Shown: positions 50,696 through 60,222 of the stretch, piece by piece
Layout: every line of letters starts with the position of its first letter
Numbering within the stretch: position 1 is the first letter of the stretch
Assembly: GCA_947474595.1 (NCBI GenBank)
Contig: CANJIV010000003.1
Location: 62,001-126,000 of the forward strand
From: Solirubrobacterales bacterium
GTDB taxonomy: Bacteria; Actinomycetota; Thermoleophilia; Solirubrobacterales; Solirubrobacteraceae
Direction: 5' to 3'
DNA length: 64,000 bases
Program-made: the position numbers and the translations under genes
The notes under the pieces: model-generated
The model's database searches: none
What the model was told of the DNA's origin: nothing
What the model saw: only the letters and a program-made list of their open reading frames with translations

Positions 50696-52318
50696 TCAGA
50701 TACCGTCGTGGAGGCGAACCAATCCAGCCGTGACACCAACGTAACCATCACCATTAGCGCCCACGTAGAGCGAAGCGTAGTTGTTGTTAAATAGCGCCCC
50801 AGTGCCCGCAAGCTTGCTGTACACCAGCTTGCCGGTTCTAAAGTCCAGAGCCGTCCAGTACCAGCGGTCGATCGTACCCGGACCCTTCGGCTTACTGTAG
50901 GTATAGACCAACCCCGTGGCGGCCGAAAACTTCGGCACAACTGACGGAGCAGAGACGGTTGAGTTGACCCACTTGGTGGTGCACTTGCCATCCGAGCTGA
51001 CATCGACGCGTGCCATTCCCGGCTTGGTGGTGCGACCCAGAGTAGTGGTCTGGGGGCCAAGGTTGCCGTAGTTGTTCTCTACGATCAGAGCGTCGCCTAC
51101 CGCAATCAGCGAATTCTCGGTAGCGCTCGCGTTCCTAGTAAAGACCCGCTCGCGACAGATCTCTTGTGAACGGCCAATGGCAGCCTTCTTTGTGTGGTAG
51201 ACGACGATGTGCTCAGGGTTGGCATTGTCGACGATCGCGACTCGACCCCTAGACATAATCGTGGGAGTCGTCCCCGAACCAATGCTCTTCTGACCTGGCT
51301 TAATCGTCGAGCCAGAGTTCGGGTACACCCTCGACCATGTGACCGAAGGCGAGCCGTCGGTGGCGATGTCAAATCGATACATCGACTTTGTGCTGACGAT
51401 GTAGACACCGCCATCTTGGCCCATCGCGAAGGAGTTCGTGATCGATTCACCAGTTAGGGTCTTCGTCTTAATGACGCCCGTAGATGGATTGAGAACGCCG
51501 ACTACGCCATCTTTGGTGACAAACCAGACATTGCCTTCAAAATCAGGCAGTGCGGACTGGATAATGTCGGTCGATGCGACGTCGTCTTGGAGGTTGAAGT
51601 CCTTGATTTTAACGAATTTAGCCTTGCTCCCAACGCCCTTAACCGCGTAAGTGATGATGTGGCGAGTCGCCGTCGAGACGACCGCTTGATCACGGTTATT
51701 GAGGTAGAAGTAGCCGCCAGCTAGTTCGGTGTAATCGGCAGCGAAAGCGTTCGGGCTTGCAGCAAACCCCGAAACTTCAGGGTTCTCGGGCAGCATCAAT
51801 TGCGTGGTGATCGCAAGCGTCTTCGGATCCATCAGCGTTAGATAGGCGTGCTTCAGGATGCAGACGGCGATGATGCGTCCCTTGCTATCAAAGGTAATGC
51901 TTGCGCACTCGCCCTTGGCAACCACCGAGCTGACCTTGGTCTGATTGCCTAGCGGCCCGGCCCAACGGTAGGAATCGGTCATATATGAGTCGTTGTGAAT
52001 ATTGGACTCACCGTTGTTTGCCATGAAGGGGTTCTGAGGAACGATCGGCAGCGCGACTGGCTTTGGAACAGCTACGCGCCCATAGAAGTCCACCGCCTTG
52101 TCCTTCCCTCGACCATTGGGAATCGACTTGGCCTGGGCACCGAGCGGCATCGCTAGAGTTGCTGTGAGAGCAGCCGATAGGCAGATCCCGAGGCCATAAC
52201 GGCGGCGTTTTCTTGCGTTAGGCTTCGTATCTTCTACTGCCAGAGTTTCTGCTGTGTTCACTCTTCTGCTCCCGTTGTAGGATGGATCCCGACTGGGCAC
52301 CAAAATCGACGGGGACAT
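50696..52318 (-). CDS. Secreted beta-propeller-like protein of unknown function
   Basis: About 540 residues from ATG 52318 (a TTG at 52339 is also open). A long basic N-terminal region with RKRRRYGLGI precedes the hydrophobic segment and a cleavage site at GAQA near residue 70. The mature part has repeated strand blocks such as YFYLNNRDQAVVSTATRH, DGVVGVLNPSTGVIKTKTL and GALFNNNYASLYVGANGDG, resembling the blades of PQQ- or NHL-type propellers. The RR pair hints at Tat export but lacks the exact motif. No enzyme motif is seen. It ends before a perfect hairpin. Confidence 0.7.
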   Translation of the reverse strand: MSPSILVPSRDPSYNGSRRVNTAETLAVEDTKPNARKRRRYGLGICLSAALTATLAMPLGAQAKSIPNGRGKDKAVDFYGRVAVPKPVALPIVPQNPFMANNGESNIHNDSYMTDSYRWAGPLGNQTKVSSVVAKGECASITFDSKGRIIAVCILKHAYLTLMDPKTLAITTQLMLPENPEVSGFAASPNAFAADYTELAGGYFYLNNRDQAVVSTATRHIITYAVKGVGSKAKFVKIKDFNLQDDVASTDIIQSALPDFEGNVWFVTKDGVVGVLNPSTGVIKTKTLTGESITNSFAMGQDGGVYIVSTKSMYRFDIATDGSPSVTWSRVYPNSGSTIKPGQKSIGSGTTPTIMSRGRVAIVDNANPEHIVVYHTKKAAIGRSQEICRERVFTRNASATENSLIAVGDALIVENNYGNLGPQTTTLGRTTKPGMARVDVSSDGKCTTKWVNSTVSAPSVVPKFSAATGLVYTYSKPKGPGTIDRWYWTALDFRTGKLVYSKLAGTGALFNNNYASLYVGANGDGYVGVTAGLVRLHDGI

Positions 52319-52420
52319 TAGCACGCCGCCTTTCAGCAATGCGCCGCATCCGGGACACTGCAGCTCCAGTGTGCATGGGACGACCCGTCATCGGCGCCGA
52401 CAAACGGTCACGATAGGCAG

Positions 52421-52645
52421 ATGCCCGACGACATCGAACGGTGGTGGGATGGCCATAACCAGCGCGACCAACGCCGTCAGGCGCAGTGCGCCACCAAACG
52501 GGCCTTCCTTAGCGAAGAGGAGGCTCGCGCCCATGCCACTGCTGATAGGGCTCAATTCGGCGACCGCTTTGACCCCTACCTCTGCGACCTCTGTGGTGAT
52601 TGGCATCTGACTCGACGCTCTCCCCCGGCCCACCGCCGCGACTAA
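52421..52645 (+). CDS. Small putative zinc-binding protein
   Basis: 74 residues, rich in charged amino acids. QCATKRAFLSEEEARAHA and YLCDLCGDWHLTRR give a Cys...Cys-x2-Cys...His pattern that could hold one zinc ion; the CxxCxxWHLT ending is seen in small proteins of bacteria and phages. It lies 12 bp upstream of the nucleosidase gene and is probably co-transcribed. Function unknown. Confidence 0.65.
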   Translation: MPDDIERWWDGHNQRDQRRQAQCATKRAFLSEEEARAHATADRAQFGDRFDPYLCDLCGDWHLTRRSPPAHRRD

Positions 52646-52657
52646 ACTCATACCGCT

Positions 52658-53230
52658 ATGGAGATGATTGGCGAAGTTTCCCCAGACCGTCCTCTTCTGG
52701 TCGTCGCGCTCAACGCTGAGGGCGAGCACCTACGGTTGCTCGATCTGCCGGTGTTAGTCACAGGGCCAGGCAAGGTCTGTGCTGCAACAGCAACGGCAAG
52801 GCTACTGGCCGACCACCTCCCCTCCGAGGTCGTCAATCTCGGCACGGCTGCAGCACTGCGAGATGGACTCCACGGGACCCACGTAATTGGACGCGCAATC
52901 CAACACGACTTTGATAGTCAGGCGATCTTCGAACTCACTGGGCGTCACTTCGGCTCGCCGTTGGAGCTGGGCCTCGGACCTGTTCTTGCTACTGGAGACC
53001 GATTCGTAGCCGACTCACAGCTACGGGCGCAACTTGCCCAACACGCACAACTTGCCGACATGGAAGGCTACGCCGTGGCCGCAGTAGCCCAGTCTATTGG
53101 CGTACCCGTGCGACTCGTCAAATACGTCAGCGACGACGGCGATGAACAGGCCGCGCGCAGCTGGAGCGATTCTATCGCCGAAGCCGCTCAACGGTTGGCC
53201 GACTGGGCTCGGGCCGAACTTCTTCCCTGA
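52658..53230 (+). CDS. Nucleosidase, MTA/SAH-nucleosidase-like
   Basis: A 190-residue protein of the nucleoside-phosphorylase/hydrolase (PNP_UDP_1) family. VLVTGPGKVCAATATARLL, VNLGTAAALRDGL and the purine/ribose-binding DMEGYAVAAVAQSIGVPVRLVK region, with Glu in DMEGYA, match 5'-methylthioadenosine/S-adenosylhomocysteine nucleosidases. It is shorter than E. coli MTAN (232 residues). If this assignment is right it would supply methylthioribose or recycle SAH, linking to metH and mtnA elsewhere in the window. Other purine nucleosidase activities are possible. Confidence 0.8.
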   Translation: MEMIGEVSPDRPLLVVALNAEGEHLRLLDLPVLVTGPGKVCAATATARLLADHLPSEVVNLGTAAALRDGLHGTHVIGRAIQHDFDSQAIFELTGRHFGSPLELGLGPVLATGDRFVADSQLRAQLAQHAQLADMEGYAVAAVAQSIGVPVRLVKYVSDDGDEQAARSWSDSIAEAAQRLADWARAELLP

Positions 53231-53247
53231 TCAGCCCGCCCAGCCGC

Positions 53248-53727
53248 TTAGCGGCGCGCTTCGCGCACGGCGCGTTGCATCTCGCGACCCTGCTCTTTGG
53301 CCTTGAGTGACTGGCGTTTGTCGTAGAGGTTCTTACCCTCCGCTAGGGCGATCTCAACCTTCGCATGGGGGCCCTTGAAGTAGAGCCGCGTCGGCACCAG
53401 CGTCAGCCCCTTCTCGCGGGTCTTGCCGGTTAAGCGCTCGATCTCGCGTCTGTGTACAAGCAGCTTGCGGTCACGCTCGGGCTCGTGGTTGTTGCGACTG
53501 GCTGGCTCATACGGGGGAATGTGGACGTTGTGTAGCCAGAGCTCGCCCTCGTGGATGGCTGCGTAACCATCTTTGATCTGCGCCTTTCCTGAACGTAGGG
53601 ACTTCACCTCTGTCCCCACCAGCACGATCCCGCATTCCAAGCGGTCGAGCAGGTGAAAGCGGTGGGATGCCTGTCGGTTGCTGGCTACGTCGCCGGCCTC
53701 AGTTTTGCGCTTTTTGGCCTTGGCCAT
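53248..53727 (-). CDS. smpB: SsrA-binding protein SmpB
   Basis: Binds tmRNA and delivers it to stalled ribosomes. The 159-residue protein shows SHRFHLLDRLECGIVLVGTEVKSLRSGKAQI, LWLHNVHIPPYE and the C-terminal basic tail KRQSLKAKEQGREMQRAV that enters the mRNA channel. It is the last gene of the minus-strand block after rnr and ends against the convergent nucleosidase gene. Its RNA partner is at 27694-28059. Confidence 0.96.
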   Translation of the reverse strand: MAKAKKRKTEAGDVASNRQASHRFHLLDRLECGIVLVGTEVKSLRSGKAQIKDGYAAIHEGELWLHNVHIPPYEPASRNNHEPERDRKLLVHRREIERLTGKTREKGLTLVPTRLYFKGPHAKVEIALAEGKNLYDKRQSLKAKEQGREMQRAVREARR

Positions 53728-53778
53728 TGGTTGATCTTCACAGATGCGGCCTTCGCTGCGCTGTGGGCAGCCCGAAAA

Positions 53779-55719
53779 TCACGCCTCAACGGGAAGCAGA
53801 TCCACTCGACCACGGGGGGCATCGACCCGCTCGACCTTGACCGAAACTGGGTCGCCAAGTGCGATCGTGGCTCCGCTACGAGTGCCGCTAAGGACAGTTG
53901 CTAGCTCGTTTAGCTCCCACCACTCGCCGCGCATCTTGCGGACAGGCAAAAGCCCTTCGTAGCCCTCACCAAAGGCAACGAAAGCTCCTATCGGTGCCAG
54001 CCCGACGACCTCTCCCTCAAAGACTTGATCCACCCCGTTCTTAAAGAGCTGGCGCTGCAGCAAGAAGCAACGCGCGATGTCGTCGGCGTCACGCTCGACT
54101 CTCATCGCCTCCCGCTCACGCTCTGAAGCCCAAATCCCCTCGGCCTCCATCTCCCCAGCACGCGGCGCCTCCTCGCCCTCTCCCACCGCGCTAAGCAGCG
54201 CTCGATGGCAGATCAGATCAGGGTAGCGACGAATAGGTGATGTGAAGTGACAGTAGTGAGTGGACCCTAGGCCGGCATGGCCGCGGTTGGTGGGGCTGTA
54301 GTGAGCCTGTTTGAGAGATCGCAGGACGAGACTCGTCAGCGCCGCTCGACCATGCCCCACGCGCTTGACGTGCACGTCGACAGAGCGAGATATCTCGGCC
54401 ACCAGCTTGCCAGCTTGAGCGGGAGCGAGATGCTCGGGAATAGGTGGCGTGGCGACGCCTAAAGAGGCGAGCTGTTCAACGAGGCGCTTGACCGCGACGG
54501 GGTCAGAGCGTTCGTGTACGCGGTATAGCGTGGCTACCTTACGTTGGGAGAGCAGGAGCGCAACCTGCTCGTTAGCAGCGATCATAAGGTGCTCGACGAG
54601 CCGGTGTGATTCGGTCTGGATCGCTCGCTCTGCCCTTGTCACGTGACCAGCCTTATCGAAGGCGAACTCCAACTCGCTGGATTCAATCGCCAGCGCACCC
54701 CGCGACTCGCGAGCGCGCTCGAGCGCCGCGGCCACCTCGCGAGCAGCAATCAGCGGCTGCGCCCATGGCTTCTCTGCGACCTCCTTGCCAGCAAAGATCC
54801 GATCGACCTGCTCATAGGTGAGGCGAACGTCGGAGCGGATCGTCGAACGTGAGAAGGTCGCCCGGGTCACAACTGGCATACCTGCTCCACCCTCGGGAAT
54901 CTCAAACTCCATCTCAACCGTTACCGCCAGGCGCTCGCAGCCAGGAAGCAGAGAGCAAGCGTCGCTCGAGAGCGCGTGGGGCAACATCGGCTCGACGGCC
55001 CCCGGCACATACACGCTCGTAGCCCTTCGACGAGCCTCGCGGTCGATCGGCGTTGCGGGACGGACATGTGCGGCGACATCGGCTATGTGGACGTAAACGC
55101 GCCAAGTGTCGTCGGTGATCCGAGTTACCGAGAGAGCGTCGTCGAAGTCTTTGGCCGTCTCTGGGTCGATCGTAAAAGTTGGTAGGTCACGCAGATCGCC
55201 GCGGGCCTGGTCCCGCCCACCCCCAGGAGGCTCGACCGCTACCTCGGCTGCAATGCGCTGCACTGCCGGATCAAAGCCGCGCGTTAGGCCACGCTCAAGC
55301 ATCAGTGCCTCAATAACGTCACGGGCGTTATCGGGGCGCCCAATGCGCTGCTCGATTTTTCCACGAGTGCGACTTCGCCCTGCAATCCGCACGAGTACGA
55401 GATCGCCAGCTCGCGCGTTACGCCCTCCATCAACCGCGATCTGGGCACCGCGCTCAAAGAGCGGCACAGCGACAAGGAAGCGCCCTCTCTTTTCTAACAC
55501 CCCGACAGTCACCTGGCGGGGTGCGCTGGGGGAAGACTTACCGGCTTGAGGAGAGCTGCCGCGATGGGCAGACTTGCCTTGCTTAGAACCCTTATTCGGC
55601 TGCGTGGATTTGCTCGGCTGCTTGGACTTAGCGGACTTAGCGCCCTTGCCCGGCTGCGTGGACTTAGCGGGCTTAGCGCCCTTGCCAGGCTTGGAGCTAG
55701 GACTCGAAGGCGGGCTCAC
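53779..55719 (-). CDS. rnr: Ribonuclease R (RNase II/RNB family) with lysine-rich N-terminal tail
   Basis: A 3'-5' exoribonuclease that degrades structured RNA and non-stop mRNA with tmRNA. After an N-terminal tail (about 1-65) of repeated KPGKGAK/SKQPSKS-like units come a cold-shock-like domain, the RNB domain with metal-binding aspartates in TIDPETAKDFDDALSV, and a C-terminal S1 domain (about 555-646, DQVFEGEVVGLAPIGAFVAF). At 646 residues it is shorter than E. coli RNase R (813). It overlaps ctpA by 4 bp and precedes smpB by about 50 bp. Confidence 0.93.
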   Translation of the reverse strand: MSPPSSPSSKPGKGAKPAKSTQPGKGAKSAKSKQPSKSTQPNKGSKQGKSAHRGSSPQAGKSSPSAPRQVTVGVLEKRGRFLVAVPLFERGAQIAVDGGRNARAGDLVLVRIAGRSRTRGKIEQRIGRPDNARDVIEALMLERGLTRGFDPAVQRIAAEVAVEPPGGGRDQARGDLRDLPTFTIDPETAKDFDDALSVTRITDDTWRVYVHIADVAAHVRPATPIDREARRRATSVYVPGAVEPMLPHALSSDACSLLPGCERLAVTVEMEFEIPEGGAGMPVVTRATFSRSTIRSDVRLTYEQVDRIFAGKEVAEKPWAQPLIAAREVAAALERARESRGALAIESSELEFAFDKAGHVTRAERAIQTESHRLVEHLMIAANEQVALLLSQRKVATLYRVHERSDPVAVKRLVEQLASLGVATPPIPEHLAPAQAGKLVAEISRSVDVHVKRVGHGRAALTSLVLRSLKQAHYSPTNRGHAGLGSTHYCHFTSPIRRYPDLICHRALLSAVGEGEEAPRAGEMEAEGIWASEREREAMRVERDADDIARCFLLQRQLFKNGVDQVFEGEVVGLAPIGAFVAFGEGYEGLLPVRKMRGEWWELNELATVLSGTRSGATIALGDPVSVKVERVDAPRGRVDLLPVEA

Positions 55720-56924
55720 GGCGTCGCGTCGAGCTGCTTGCGCAGTTGAAGTATCGCTGCCTGTATAGCCTCATCGACAGTCGTCTTAGGTAGATCGGCG
55801 GCGGTCATGCCAGGGGTGATGCCCTTGCCCTGCTTGACGCCACCACCACCGAGGTTGCGCCCGCCGGGGGTGAAGTATTCGCCGACAGTAATGTCTAAGG
55901 CTCCCCCGCTTGAGAGGCGCATGACCTCTTGGAAGACACCTTTGCCAAAGGTCGGAGTACCGATGATCTTGGCGCGACCGCGCTCGCTCAATGCCGCCGC
56001 GACGATCTCTGAGGCAGAGGCCGTCCCTTTATCGGTAAGTACAGCGACAGGAATCTTGGTCGAAATCGCTCCACCGGTCGCTTTGTAGACCTGACGCTCA
56101 CGGGTACGTCCATCGGTGGAGACGATCGTTCCATCTGGGATAAAGATGCTTGCGACCAAGACCGCCTCGTCGAGCAAGCCGCCGCCGTTCCCTCGCAGGT
56201 CCAAGATGATTGCCTTTGCGCCAGCTTTGAGCTGACTATCTATCGCTTGGCGCAGCTCACCGTGCGCTCCGCTGGTGAATGACGAGAGACGGTCTATCCC
56301 GTATTTGACCCCCTTCACGCTCTCGACCGTCGAGGCTACGACCGGCACTTCGATACGCGCCCGGCGGACCTTGACGATTCGGCGTTTGCCATCGCTCGAG
56401 ATCGTGAGAGTTACTAACGTACCCGGCGGACCCTTGATCAGTGCCGTCGCGGCGTCACTTGATTTTCCAGCTATCGATGCGCCATTGACGGCGATCACAA
56501 GATCGCCAGCTACCAGCCCGGCCCTAGCGGCCGGTGCCCCAGGAATCACGCGCTGGATCTTGAGTCCCGCAGGATCACCAAGCACGTCGAGCCCGATACC
56601 CGAGAACGCTCCCGAGGTGGATTCCAAGAAAGAGGCGTACTGCTTGGCGTCGAAGTAATTAGAAAAACGATCCTTGAGACCGACTACGGCACCGTTAATC
56701 GCATCGTCGGTGAGCTTGGACTGCTTGGGCTTGCGGTAGTAGTTGCGCTCAATATCAGTCATCGCCTCGTTGATATCGGCTATCTGCTGATCGACGAATA
56801 CGTCACGCAGTGGTGCTGGTAGCGAGTTTGGGTGTCCTCCAAGCCAGAGTCCTAGGACGAGCAGAAACGGCGCCGAGATAGCGAGTACGGCGAGCAGGAT
56901 CGTGGGCCATCGGCGTGAGTTCAC
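55716..56924 (-). CDS. ctpA: Carboxy-terminal processing peptidase (S41), membrane-anchored
   Basis: A 402-residue serine protease acting outside the membrane. An N-terminal helix (about 8-30) anchors it; a PDZ domain follows at about 105-185 (GIGLDVLGDPAGLKIQRVIPG, AGLVAGDLVIAVNG); the S41 catalytic core has Ser303 in GTASASE and Lys328 in PTFGKG, spaced 25 residues as in Tsp. It is upstream of rnr with a 4-bp overlap and about 96 bp downstream of ftsX. In such clusters it may trim wall-hydrolase regulators, an inference from context. Confidence 0.93.
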   Translation of the reverse strand: MNSRRWPTILLAVLAISAPFLLVLGLWLGGHPNSLPAPLRDVFVDQQIADINEAMTDIERNYYRKPKQSKLTDDAINGAVVGLKDRFSNYFDAKQYASFLESTSGAFSGIGLDVLGDPAGLKIQRVIPGAPAARAGLVAGDLVIAVNGASIAGKSSDAATALIKGPPGTLVTLTISSDGKRRIVKVRRARIEVPVVASTVESVKGVKYGIDRLSSFTSGAHGELRQAIDSQLKAGAKAIILDLRGNGGGLLDEAVLVASIFIPDGTIVSTDGRTRERQVYKATGGAISTKIPVAVLTDKGTASASEIVAAALSERGRAKIIGTPTFGKGVFQEVMRLSSGGALDITVGEYFTPGGRNLGGGGVKQGKGITPGMTAADLPKTTVDEAIQAAILQLRKQLDATP

Positions 56925-57020
56925 TTAAGCATTAAGGAGAGTGGGTGTGGTCCGACACTTACGTTGAGAGTACCGACCGCCCCGCGTGAGGCCACCGATC
57001 ACCGCGACAGTCGAGCTCGA

Positions 57021-57917
57021 TCAGACCCGTAGGAACCTTCGCAGCGAAAGCGTAGAACCTGCGGCCGAGACACCGATCGCAGCTGCCAAGAGAATCGCGA
57101 TCAGGAGACCGAAGTTGAGTGTTTCCGGAGCGGCAATCAGCGCGAAGGTCTCGGCAAATGGGTCCAAAATAGCCACCTTGCCGACAGCCAGTAGCGAGAT
57201 TGCCATCAGTGCACCGAGTCCGCCGACGATGATCGCCTCAATTATGAATGGCCAGCGGATGAATGAATCAGTAGCACCGACCAGCTTCATCACCTCGATC
57301 TCACGGCGGCGCGCAAAGAGCGACAGGCGGATCGTATTGGCGATCAGCAGGACCGAAGCCAGCGCCAACAAGCTCGCTAGAAGAGCCATCGTGATCTTGA
57401 TGAAGTTAGTGGCTTCGAGAATCTTGGCGGTTTGGTCGCGGCGGTTCTTGACCTCCTCGATAGCGGGATCAACAGCCACCGTTCCTCCCCCTGCCACAGG
57501 CAGCAGCGAATTGCGGATCTCGCTGATCTTGTCGGGATTGATCGGCGTCACGCGGAAGGTGTCGGGCAGAGGGTTGGTCTTGCCTAGGAGTTCGTACTGA
57601 TCGGGGAAGCGCGCCTTCTCCCGTGCATAGGCCGCCTCTTTGGAGACAAACTGCACGCTCTTGACGTTGGGTGTCTTGTCTGCCAGAAGGGTGCGAACGC
57701 GGGCGACATCAGCAGGCTTGGCATCAGTCCTTAGGTAGACATCGATCAACAGCTTGCCGCGAATCTCATCGGCGGCACCCGTGGTCGCCTGAACGATTGG
57801 GATGAAAACGCCCAAAACCAGAATCGTTACCAAGACTGTGACCATCGCCGCAAAGCTCGGCATGGCATTGCGTTTAAGCGAGCGCAGAGCCTCGCGGAAG
57901 AAGAAAGTGAAGCGCAT
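57021..57917 (-). CDS. ftsX: Cell-division ABC transporter permease FtsX
   Basis: Membrane partner of FtsE that activates peptidoglycan hydrolases at the division site. The 298-residue protein has the FtsX plan: helix 1 (about 22-42), a large extracytoplasmic loop (about 45-170), then three helices with SLFARRREIEVMKLVGATDSFIRWPFI between helices 2 and 3. It starts directly after ftsE (one base apart). The loop is likely the contact site for an amidase or NlpC/P60 hydrolase. Confidence 0.95.
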   Translation of the reverse strand: MRFTFFFREALRSLKRNAMPSFAAMVTVLVTILVLGVFIPIVQATTGAADEIRGKLLIDVYLRTDAKPADVARVRTLLADKTPNVKSVQFVSKEAAYAREKARFPDQYELLGKTNPLPDTFRVTPINPDKISEIRNSLLPVAGGGTVAVDPAIEEVKNRRDQTAKILEATNFIKITMALLASLLALASVLLIANTIRLSLFARRREIEVMKLVGATDSFIRWPFIIEAIIVGGLGALMAISLLAVGKVAILDPFAETFALIAAPETLNFGLLIAILLAAAIGVSAAGSTLSLRRFLRV

Positions 57918-58781
57918 TTAAGAGTCCTCGGGTTGCCCTAGGCGCGCGCCGCGCATGCGGACCGCGAACTCGCGTGTTGACTCATCGCGCGAATAGAGGC
58001 CAGCTGCCTCATCGCGGATGATTCGACCCGCCGATAGCTCAATCACACGCCTGCGCATCTTGTCGACCATCGCGTGATCGTGAGTTGCGACGACGACCGT
58101 AGTCCCAGTCTTGTTGATCCGATAGAGCAGTTGCATGATGCCGATACTGGTCTCGGGGTCGAGGTTGCCGGTCGGCTCGTCGCAGAGCAGAAGCGGCGGA
58201 TGATTGACGAAAGCCCGTGCGATCGAAACCCGTTGCTGCTCGCCGCCAGAGAGCTGGTCGGGATAGTTGTGGAGCTTCGTCGATAGCCCAGTGAGACGCA
58301 GAATGTCTGGGACCTTCTCGCGAATCTGCTTGCGGCTATGCCCCGTCACAAGCAGCGCATAGGCGACGTTGTTATAGACGGTGCGATTTGGAAGAAGTTT
58401 GAAGTCTTGCCATACCACGCCAATATTGCGGCGGTAGTAAGGAACCTTCTTGCGCTTGATCTCGGCGAGATCGTGGCCTGCCACGTTGACGACGCCAGAG
58501 CTTGCCTGTACCTCTTTGATCAGCAGCCGCATGATCGTCGACTTGCCAGACCCGGTGTGGCCGACGAGGAAGACGAACTCGCCCTGCTCGACGCCGAAAG
58601 TTGCGTGATCAAGGCCAATGTCACCGCCGTCATAAAGCTTCGTGACGCCACGGAACTCGATCACTCGGTCCGAGGAGGCACCGCCTATCACCGGGCGGGC
58701 GCCGACAGGCTTGACGACCGCGCCTGATGGACGCTGACCGGAGGGGCGAGCGGTGGGAATCTTGTGTTGAGTGGTTTTCAT
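57918..58781 (-). CDS. ftsE: Cell-division ABC transporter ATPase FtsE
   Basis: ATPase that pairs with FtsX. From ATG 58781 the protein has 287 residues: a Pro/Arg-rich N-terminal tail of about 40 residues not found in E. coli FtsE, then the ABC domain with Walker A GHTGSGKST, signature LSGGEQQRVSIARAF, Walker B LLLCDEPTGNLDP and the switch ATHDHAM. A TTG start at 58823 is open too but less likely. It heads the ftsE-ftsX-ctpA-rnr-smpB run and is divergent from the M16 peptidase. Confidence 0.95.
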   Translation of the reverse strand: MKTTQHKIPTARPSGQRPSGAVVKPVGARPVIGGASSDRVIEFRGVTKLYDGGDIGLDHATFGVEQGEFVFLVGHTGSGKSTIMRLLIKEVQASSGVVNVAGHDLAEIKRKKVPYYRRNIGVVWQDFKLLPNRTVYNNVAYALLVTGHSRKQIREKVPDILRLTGLSTKLHNYPDQLSGGEQQRVSIARAFVNHPPLLLCDEPTGNLDPETSIGIMQLLYRINKTGTTVVVATHDHAMVDKMRRRVIELSAGRIIRDEAAGLYSRDESTREFAVRMRGARLGQPEDS

Positions 58782-58907
58782 GCGTGTTAAACAGGGTAGC
58801 GACCCAAACAGGTAATGGCCCAATTGCGGGGCAATTGCAACGGAACCTGCATTAAGGCGACCTAAAGCGTGGGTCTATCGCAAGTGCTTGACCTGTACCG
58901 TAGGGCT

Positions 58908-60170
58908 ATGTCTTCAATCTCTTCCTCGACAATGCCTAATGGGCTCGCGCTCCACCGCGTGAGGCTGCCAGGGACCCGTGCGGTGACTGTTTTGGTCGCC
59001 TTTGACGCAGGCGCTCGCACCGAGCGCCTCCAAGAGAATGGAATGGCGCACTTTCTCGAGCACCTAGTGTTCAAGGGCGGAGAGAAGTACTCGACCTATA
59101 CCGACGTCAACAACACGGCTGAACGACTTGGCGCAGTACTCAATGCCTTCACCAGCCATGACATGGTCGCATTTCACATCACAGCGCGCGCCGAGTCAGC
59201 CCCTCAAGCGATCGACCTGCTTACGGACTTCGTAGGCCGTCCTCGCATCGACCCCGACGAACTCGATCGCGAGCGTGGAGTCGTAATTCAAGAGATTGCA
59301 CGCGCCCAAGATCAGCCATCGGTGCTCGCCGAGCACCTCATTGATCAGGCCGCGTTCGGAGATCACCCACTTGGACGACCCGTACTAGGGCCCGAAGAGC
59401 ACCTGCGGACCTTCACCAGAGAGGCGATCGTGGAGTTCCGCGAGCGTCGCTGGGCAGGCTCGAGCGGCGGCGCATTTATCGTTGGCAACCTAGATGGCCT
59501 ACCAGATGATGAGACGCTCGCGGACCTCTTCGGTCGCTTCCCCACACTAGATAGCCCCCAGCCCTTTGATCCGGCACCTGACTTTGAGCCACGCCTGATG
59601 GTCGAGCGACGTGACTCAAATCAGTCGCACCTTCGTATGTCATACCGTCCCACGATTGACGTAACCGATCCGCGAGCACGCGCGGCACTGACTGTCTATT
59701 CGACCCTGCTCGGAGGCTCGATGGGATCGCGGCTATTTGACGAGATCCGCGAGCGCCGTGGCCTGGCCTACTCGGTCTATGCAATAGATCACGCCTACGC
59801 AGACACACCAGTCCTACAGCTTTCGGCCGGGCTGGATTCGACCAAGTGCCTTGAGGCCTACGCCCGTATGCGTGAGATCGTCACCGAGTTGCGTGAAGAC
59901 GGTCCGACCGAAGAGGAGGTCGAACGGGCCAAGGCTTACGCTGCCGGACGGCGAGTGCTGGCTTTTGAGAACACCAACGCTGTCGCTCGCCACGCTGCCC
60001 AACAGGCAATTGTCTTGGGAGAGCCGATTGACCCCGACGGCGCCATCGCAGCCCTCGACGCCGTCACCTTCGATGAGGTCCGTGGCGCTGCAGCGCAGGT
60101 GCAAGACCGACTCTCGATCGCCTGCGTCGGGCCCCATGATGAAGAGGAGTTTGTCGCGGCCTACGCCTAA
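58908..60170 (+). CDS. M16-family zinc metallopeptidase (PqqL/MPP-like)
   Basis: About 420 residues from ATG 58908. The inverted zinc motif HxxEH is His48-Phe-Leu-Glu51-His52 in HFLEHLVFKG, and the third ligand is probably Glu129 in GVVIQEI, 77 residues later, the usual spacing. The second, inactive-type half follows. Bacterial M16 enzymes cut small peptides or processing intermediates. There is no signal peptide, so it acts in the cytoplasm. It is divergent from ftsE and convergent with nadA. Upstream ATG 58869 would add 13 unconserved residues. Confidence 0.88.
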   Translation: MSSISSSTMPNGLALHRVRLPGTRAVTVLVAFDAGARTERLQENGMAHFLEHLVFKGGEKYSTYTDVNNTAERLGAVLNAFTSHDMVAFHITARAESAPQAIDLLTDFVGRPRIDPDELDRERGVVIQEIARAQDQPSVLAEHLIDQAAFGDHPLGRPVLGPEEHLRTFTREAIVEFRERRWAGSSGGAFIVGNLDGLPDDETLADLFGRFPTLDSPQPFDPAPDFEPRLMVERRDSNQSHLRMSYRPTIDVTDPRARAALTVYSTLLGGSMGSRLFDEIRERRGLAYSVYAIDHAYADTPVLQLSAGLDSTKCLEAYARMREIVTELREDGPTEEEVERAKAYAAGRRVLAFENTNAVARHAAQQAIVLGEPIDPDGAIAALDAVTFDEVRGAAAQVQDRLSIACVGPHDEEEFVAAYA

Positions 60171-60198
60171 GCATCGGGCCAAAACGGTGATTGCCGTC

Positions 60199-60222
60199 AG
60201 CCGAGTAGGCCCTAAGTCGGCT
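60199..60222. terminator. Hairpin between the M16 peptidase gene and nadA
   Basis: AGCCGA (60199-60204) pairs with TCGGCT (60217-60222), immediately before the nadA stop on the other strand. Short stem, no T-run; a modest candidate. Confidence 0.4.
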
